Assembly: GCA_026392265.1 (NCBI GenBank)
Contig: JAPLCL010000183.1
Location: 1-8,278, forward strand
Source of the DNA: Actinomycetota bacterium
Lineage (GTDB): Bacteria; Actinomycetota; Thermoleophilia; UBA2241
Length of the DNA stretch: 8,278 nucleotides
Direction of reading: 5' to 3'
Under the pieces are notes generated by a model. That model searched no databases. It worked only from the letters and a program-made list of their open reading frames with translations, and was not told the origin of the DNA. Shown here in pieces: positions 5,299-8,278 of the stretch (the stretch's first letter is position 1; each line of letters opens with the position of its first letter). The translations under genes were made by a program, and so were the position numbers.

Positions 5299-6155
5299 CC
5301 GACCTGCTCACCCTCGACAACACCGCCATCGTCCTGGACTCCACCTGCGACCCGCCTGCCGGCTACTTCGATCGGCCGGGTCTTTACATGGTGCCGCTCA
5401 AGGTTCATTTCGGCGACGAGACCTTTCGCGACGGTGTCGACATGACCTCGCAGGAGTTCTTCGCCAAGCTCGAGTCGTCAATGGTGCTGCCCACCACTTC
5501 ACAGCCTACCGCCGCGGAGTTCCTTGCCGTGTACGAAGAGGCGCGGCAGACCTACGACCACGTCTTCTCGTTGCACATCTCCGGCGAGATGAGCGGCACC
5601 GTGCGCTCCGCCGAACAAGCGGCCAAGGAGATCGACGGGATCGAAGTCTACGACACGCGCACCGTCACGACGGCGCTGTGTCTTCTCACCGAGCGGCTGC
5701 GCACCCGTCTCGAACCCGGTTGTACGCTCGGCGAGGCGCGCGCCTACATCCGCTTCTTCACCGAGAACTGCAGCCTCATGGTCCACGCCGCGACCTTGGA
5801 GTACCTGCGTCGCGGCGGGCGCATCGGCCGCGCCGCCTCGCTGGTCGGTGGGGTCTTCGACATCAAGCCGCTTATCTACGGTGTGGACGGCACGCTGCAA
5901 AGCTACGCCAAAGTGCGCGGCCTCAAGAAGGCCATGGCCGGTATGCAGCGCTTCGTCGAGGAGAACAGCAAGCCGGACGACGAGCTCTACTTCGTGACCA
6001 TCGACGCCGTGAACGACGAGGAGCCTCAGCTCATTCGCGAAATGATCGAGCGGGTGCGACCCGAGTCTCATTTCGTGATGCTCGGCCACGTGGCGGCCGT
6101 GGTCGGCACGCACATCGGTCCGGGGACTGCCGCCTTCGCGATGATCGCGGAGTGA
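5295..6155 (+). CDS. DegV-family fatty-acid-binding protein (FakB-like)
   Basis: A 286-residue DegV protein, the usual length. These proteins hold a fatty acid with its carboxylate exposed for FakA. Seen: the opening VLDSTCD at 13-19, the carboxylate-binding PTTSQP at 66-71, HISGEMSGT at 94-102, LRRGGRIG at 171-178, and HIGPGT at 273-278. The ATG at 5295 overlaps the fakA stop as ATGA, implying translational coupling and stoichiometric production with its kinase. One oddity: the segment after VYDTRTV (about 116-130) reads TTALCLLT, where many DegV proteins have a glycine-bearing Ser-Met-Gly-x-Gly-type helix. The second residue of the usual Val-Asp-Thr-Leu-Glu-Tyr motif is also replaced (HAATLEYL). 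These may alter acyl-chain preference, but the comparison is from memory. The stop overlaps the recG start. Confidence 0.92.
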   Translation: MTDLLTLDNTAIVLDSTCDPPAGYFDRPGLYMVPLKVHFGDETFRDGVDMTSQEFFAKLESSMVLPTTSQPTAAEFLAVYEEARQTYDHVFSLHISGEMSGTVRSAEQAAKEIDGIEVYDTRTVTTALCLLTERLRTRLEPGCTLGEARAYIRFFTENCSLMVHAATLEYLRRGGRIGRAASLVGGVFDIKPLIYGVDGTLQSYAKVRGLKKAMAGMQRFVEENSKPDDELYFVTIDAVNDEEPQLIREMIERVRPESHFVMLGHVAAVVGTHIGPGTAAFAMIAE

Positions 6156-8278
6156 CCGAGCCCGCACTCCCGCTCCGCTTCGGCGGCGGCCGGTACCACC
6201 AGCGGCCGCCTACCCCGCGTCTCTTCTTCGACCCAGCCACGCTCGCCAGGCCGCTGGCAGAGCTGGAGCACGTCACCAAGCCGGTCGCCCACCGTCTCGC
6301 GGCTTTCGGCCTCGAGACGGTGGGTGACCTCATCGACCACTTCCCGCGACGCTACGAGGACTTCCGCGACCGTAGACGCATCCGTGACCTCAGGGTCGGC
6401 GAGGAAGCGACGGTGCGGGGCACCGTCGGGCGCGTCGTCGCCGATCGTACCGCACGCCGTCGCGTCGACATCGTGCGCGTGGTGCTCACCGACGAGACGG
6501 GCGCCATCGAGGCGGTGTGGTTCAATCAGCGGTACCTCGTGAAGGTCCTGGCCCAGGGCATGCGGCTCAGCGTGCGGGGCACGTACCGGCCGCAGGGCGG
6601 CCGCTCGTCGTTCGTCGTCAAGAGCCACGAGATCCTCGAGGAAGAGGAGGGTGACTCCGTCCATACCGAGGGCATCGTGCCGGTGTACCCGGCCAGCGAG
6701 CAGGTCTCGGCGCGACTGCTGCGCGGCCTCTTGCGCGCCGTGCGACCGGCGATGCGCCGGCTCCCCGACCCGCTGCCCGCCGCGCTCCGCGCGCGCGAAG
6801 GGCTGCCGACGCGCGCGGACGCCACGGTGGCCGTGCACCTGCCGCGCGACCTGGACGAAGCCGGGGTCGCGCGCGCCCGCCTTGTTCTCGAAGAGCTGCT
6901 GCTCATGCAGGTAGGGCTGCTGCTCCACAAGGGCGAGCAGCAGCGCCGCGTTGCGGCGCCGGCTCTCGCTGGGCCGTCGGACCTCAGCCACGCGTTCCTG
7001 GACGGGCTGCCGTTCGAGCTCACCGCACATCAGCTCCAGGCGCTCGATGAGCTGGACGCCGATCTGGCGCGTACGGTCCCGATGCGCCGTCTGTTGCAGG
7101 GCGATGTGGGCTCGGGCAAGACGGTCGTGGCGCTCTACTGCCTCGTGCGCGCCGCCGAGGCCGGCTTCCAGGGGGCGCTCATGGCCCCGACCGAGACACT
7201 CGCCATCCAGCACGCCGAGACGGCAGCTCGCCTAGCCGGCGTCCTTGGCCACGTCGAACTACTGACCGCGGCGCTCAGCGCGAAGGAGCGGCGGGCCGCT
7301 CTCGAGAGGATCGCCGGCGGCGAGGCTCGCCTTGTGATCGGCACGCATGCGCTGTTGCAGGAGGACGTCGAGTTCGCCGGCCTGGCGCTGCTGGTCGTCG
7401 ACGAGCAGCACCGCTTCGGCGTGGAACAGCGCGACGCCCTGGTGCGGCGCGCTGAACGCGGCGGCCGCGCGCCGCACGTCCTGCACATGACGGCCACGCC
7501 GATCCCGCGCACCTTGGCGCTGACCGTGTACGGCGACCTCGACGTGACCACGATCGCGGGCTCCCCGGCGGGTCGCCAGCCGGTCGTCACGCGGCTCGTG
7601 GACGAAGCGCAGCGCGAGGTGGGCTACGACTTCGTGCGAAAGCAGGTCGCAAAAGGACGCCAGGTCTACGTGGTGTGCCCGGCCATCGACGAGTCGGAGT
7701 CGATCTCGGCGGCCACGGCTCTGGCCGAGGCGGAACGCCTGCAGGGTGGACCGTTCCGAGACAGTCGCGTGGCGGTGGTGCACGGTCAGCTCAAATCGGC
7801 CGAGCGCGACGCCGTGATGCACGCCTTCAAGTGCGGGGATGTGCAGGTACTGGTCTCCACCAGTCTCATCGAGGTAGGTATCGACGTGCCCAACGCCTCG
7901 GTGATGATCGTCGAGGGCGCCGAGCACTTCGGCCTCGCGCAGCTTCACCAGCTGCGGGGCCGCGTGGGGAGGGGGACGGCCAAGTCGTACTGCCTGCTCT
8001 TCTCGCAGGCCGAGACCGGCGCTTCGCAGGCGCGCCTCGAGGCTCTGCTCGAGACCAACGATGGGTTCGAGCTCGCCGACCGCGACCTTGAGATCCGCGG
8101 CGAAGGCCAGGTGATGGGCGCGCGTCAGGCGGGCGTACCGGATCTCAAGCTCGCCCGCTTGGCCCGCGACCGGGCGGCGCTGCTGCACGCCCGCGTGCTC
8201 GCCGCGGAGATCATCGACGCCGACCCCAGCCTCAGCGACCCGGCAAACGCGCCGCTGCGCGCAGCCGTCGACGGCGCC
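6152..8278 (+). CDS. recG: ATP-dependent DNA helicase RecG, 3' truncated
   Basis: A fork-reversal and branch-migration helicase acting on stalled replication forks and Holliday junctions. 709 codons are open to the last base; the family is usually about 680-780 residues, so only a short C-terminal tail is missing. The N-terminal wedge/OB region (about 30-290) includes ETVGDLIDHFPRRYED, an OB-like strand set ending in FVVKSHEIL, and GIVPVYPASEQVS. Walker A GDVGSGKT is at 317-324, then MAPTETLAIQH, DEQHRFG (417-423, motif II), HMTATPIPRTLAL (motif III), VAVVHGQ, STSLIEVGIDVPNA, and QLRGRVGRG (motif VI). The C-terminal segment has the RecG-typical EIRGEGQVMGARQAG, with Ala in place of the more common Thr and Ser in GTRQSG. 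The start is GTG at 6152, overlapping the degV stop as GTGA. recG after the fakA-degV pair is conserved synteny with no known functional tie. Confidence 0.95.
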   Translation, partial: MTEPALPLRFGGGRYHQRPPTPRLFFDPATLARPLAELEHVTKPVAHRLAAFGLETVGDLIDHFPRRYEDFRDRRRIRDLRVGEEATVRGTVGRVVADRTARRRVDIVRVVLTDETGAIEAVWFNQRYLVKVLAQGMRLSVRGTYRPQGGRSSFVVKSHEILEEEEGDSVHTEGIVPVYPASEQVSARLLRGLLRAVRPAMRRLPDPLPAALRAREGLPTRADATVAVHLPRDLDEAGVARARLVLEELLLMQVGLLLHKGEQQRRVAAPALAGPSDLSHAFLDGLPFELTAHQLQALDELDADLARTVPMRRLLQGDVGSGKTVVALYCLVRAAEAGFQGALMAPTETLAIQHAETAARLAGVLGHVELLTAALSAKERRAALERIAGGEARLVIGTHALLQEDVEFAGLALLVVDEQHRFGVEQRDALVRRAERGGRAPHVLHMTATPIPRTLALTVYGDLDVTTIAGSPAGRQPVVTRLVDEAQREVGYDFVRKQVAKGRQVYVVCPAIDESESISAATALAEAERLQGGPFRDSRVAVVHGQLKSAERDAVMHAFKCGDVQVLVSTSLIEVGIDVPNASVMIVEGAEHFGLAQLHQLRGRVGRGTAKSYCLLFSQAETGASQARLEALLETNDGFELADRDLEIRGEGQVMGARQAGVPDLKLARLARDRAALLHARVLAAEIIDADPSLSDPANAPLRAAVDGA

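Noticed and set aside
6068..7213. Long minus-strand open frames opposite degV and recG (also 7259-8188)
   Set aside because: They are antisense to RecG helicase motifs and look like GC-driven spurious frames.

Overview
The window is a GC-rich, tightly packed stretch of bacterial chromosome with no mobile elements, tRNAs, rRNAs or CRISPR repeats that I can see. Gene content and order suggest a high-GC Gram-positive bacterium. The order rpmB / Asp23-family / FakA (DAK2-DegV-like) / DegV / recG resembles the Firmicutes order rpmB-yloU-yloV-recG and is also seen in deep actinobacterial lineages. Tyrosine phenol-lyase and a DUF1858 redox-disulfide protein hint at an anaerobic or fermentative lifestyle. 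Candidates such as Coriobacteriia, Thermoleophilia or a Symbiobacterium-like Firmicute are inference only.

Layout: (1) Positions 1-1072, plus strand: the end of a riboflavin operon, with the GTP cyclohydrolase II part of RibBA/RibA (5' truncated) followed by lumazine synthase (ribH). (2) 1083-2471, plus: a complete beta-eliminating lyase starting 10 nt after ribH. Its active-site residues match tyrosine phenol-lyase rather than tryptophanase. (3) 2481-2666, minus: a 61-residue protein made almost entirely of two textbook C2H2 zinc fingers, converging tail-to-tail on the lyase gene with 9 nt between stop codons. (4) 2708-2732: a clean intrinsic terminator reading leftward, behind rpmB (2776-2967, minus; zinc-type bL28). 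(5) 2968-3081: a divergent promoter region. (6) 3082-8278, plus: a five-gene operon of DUF1858 CxxC protein, Asp23/Gls24-family protein, FakA-like fatty-acid kinase, DegV/FakB-like protein and recG (3' truncated). The last three junctions are 4-nt stop/start overlaps (TTGA, ATGA, GTGA).

How the genes work together: RibBA and RibH supply flavin precursors. The lyase breaks tyrosine to phenol, pyruvate and ammonia, or runs in reverse, and is probably cotranscribed with ribH. FakA and DegV form an acyl-phosphate-producing kinase and fatty-acid carrier pair for using free fatty acids. RecG remodels stalled replication forks and is probably in the operon through conserved synteny rather than function. 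The observations most worth following are the tandem C2H2 mini-protein and the placement of tyrosine phenol-lyase at the end of a riboflavin operon.
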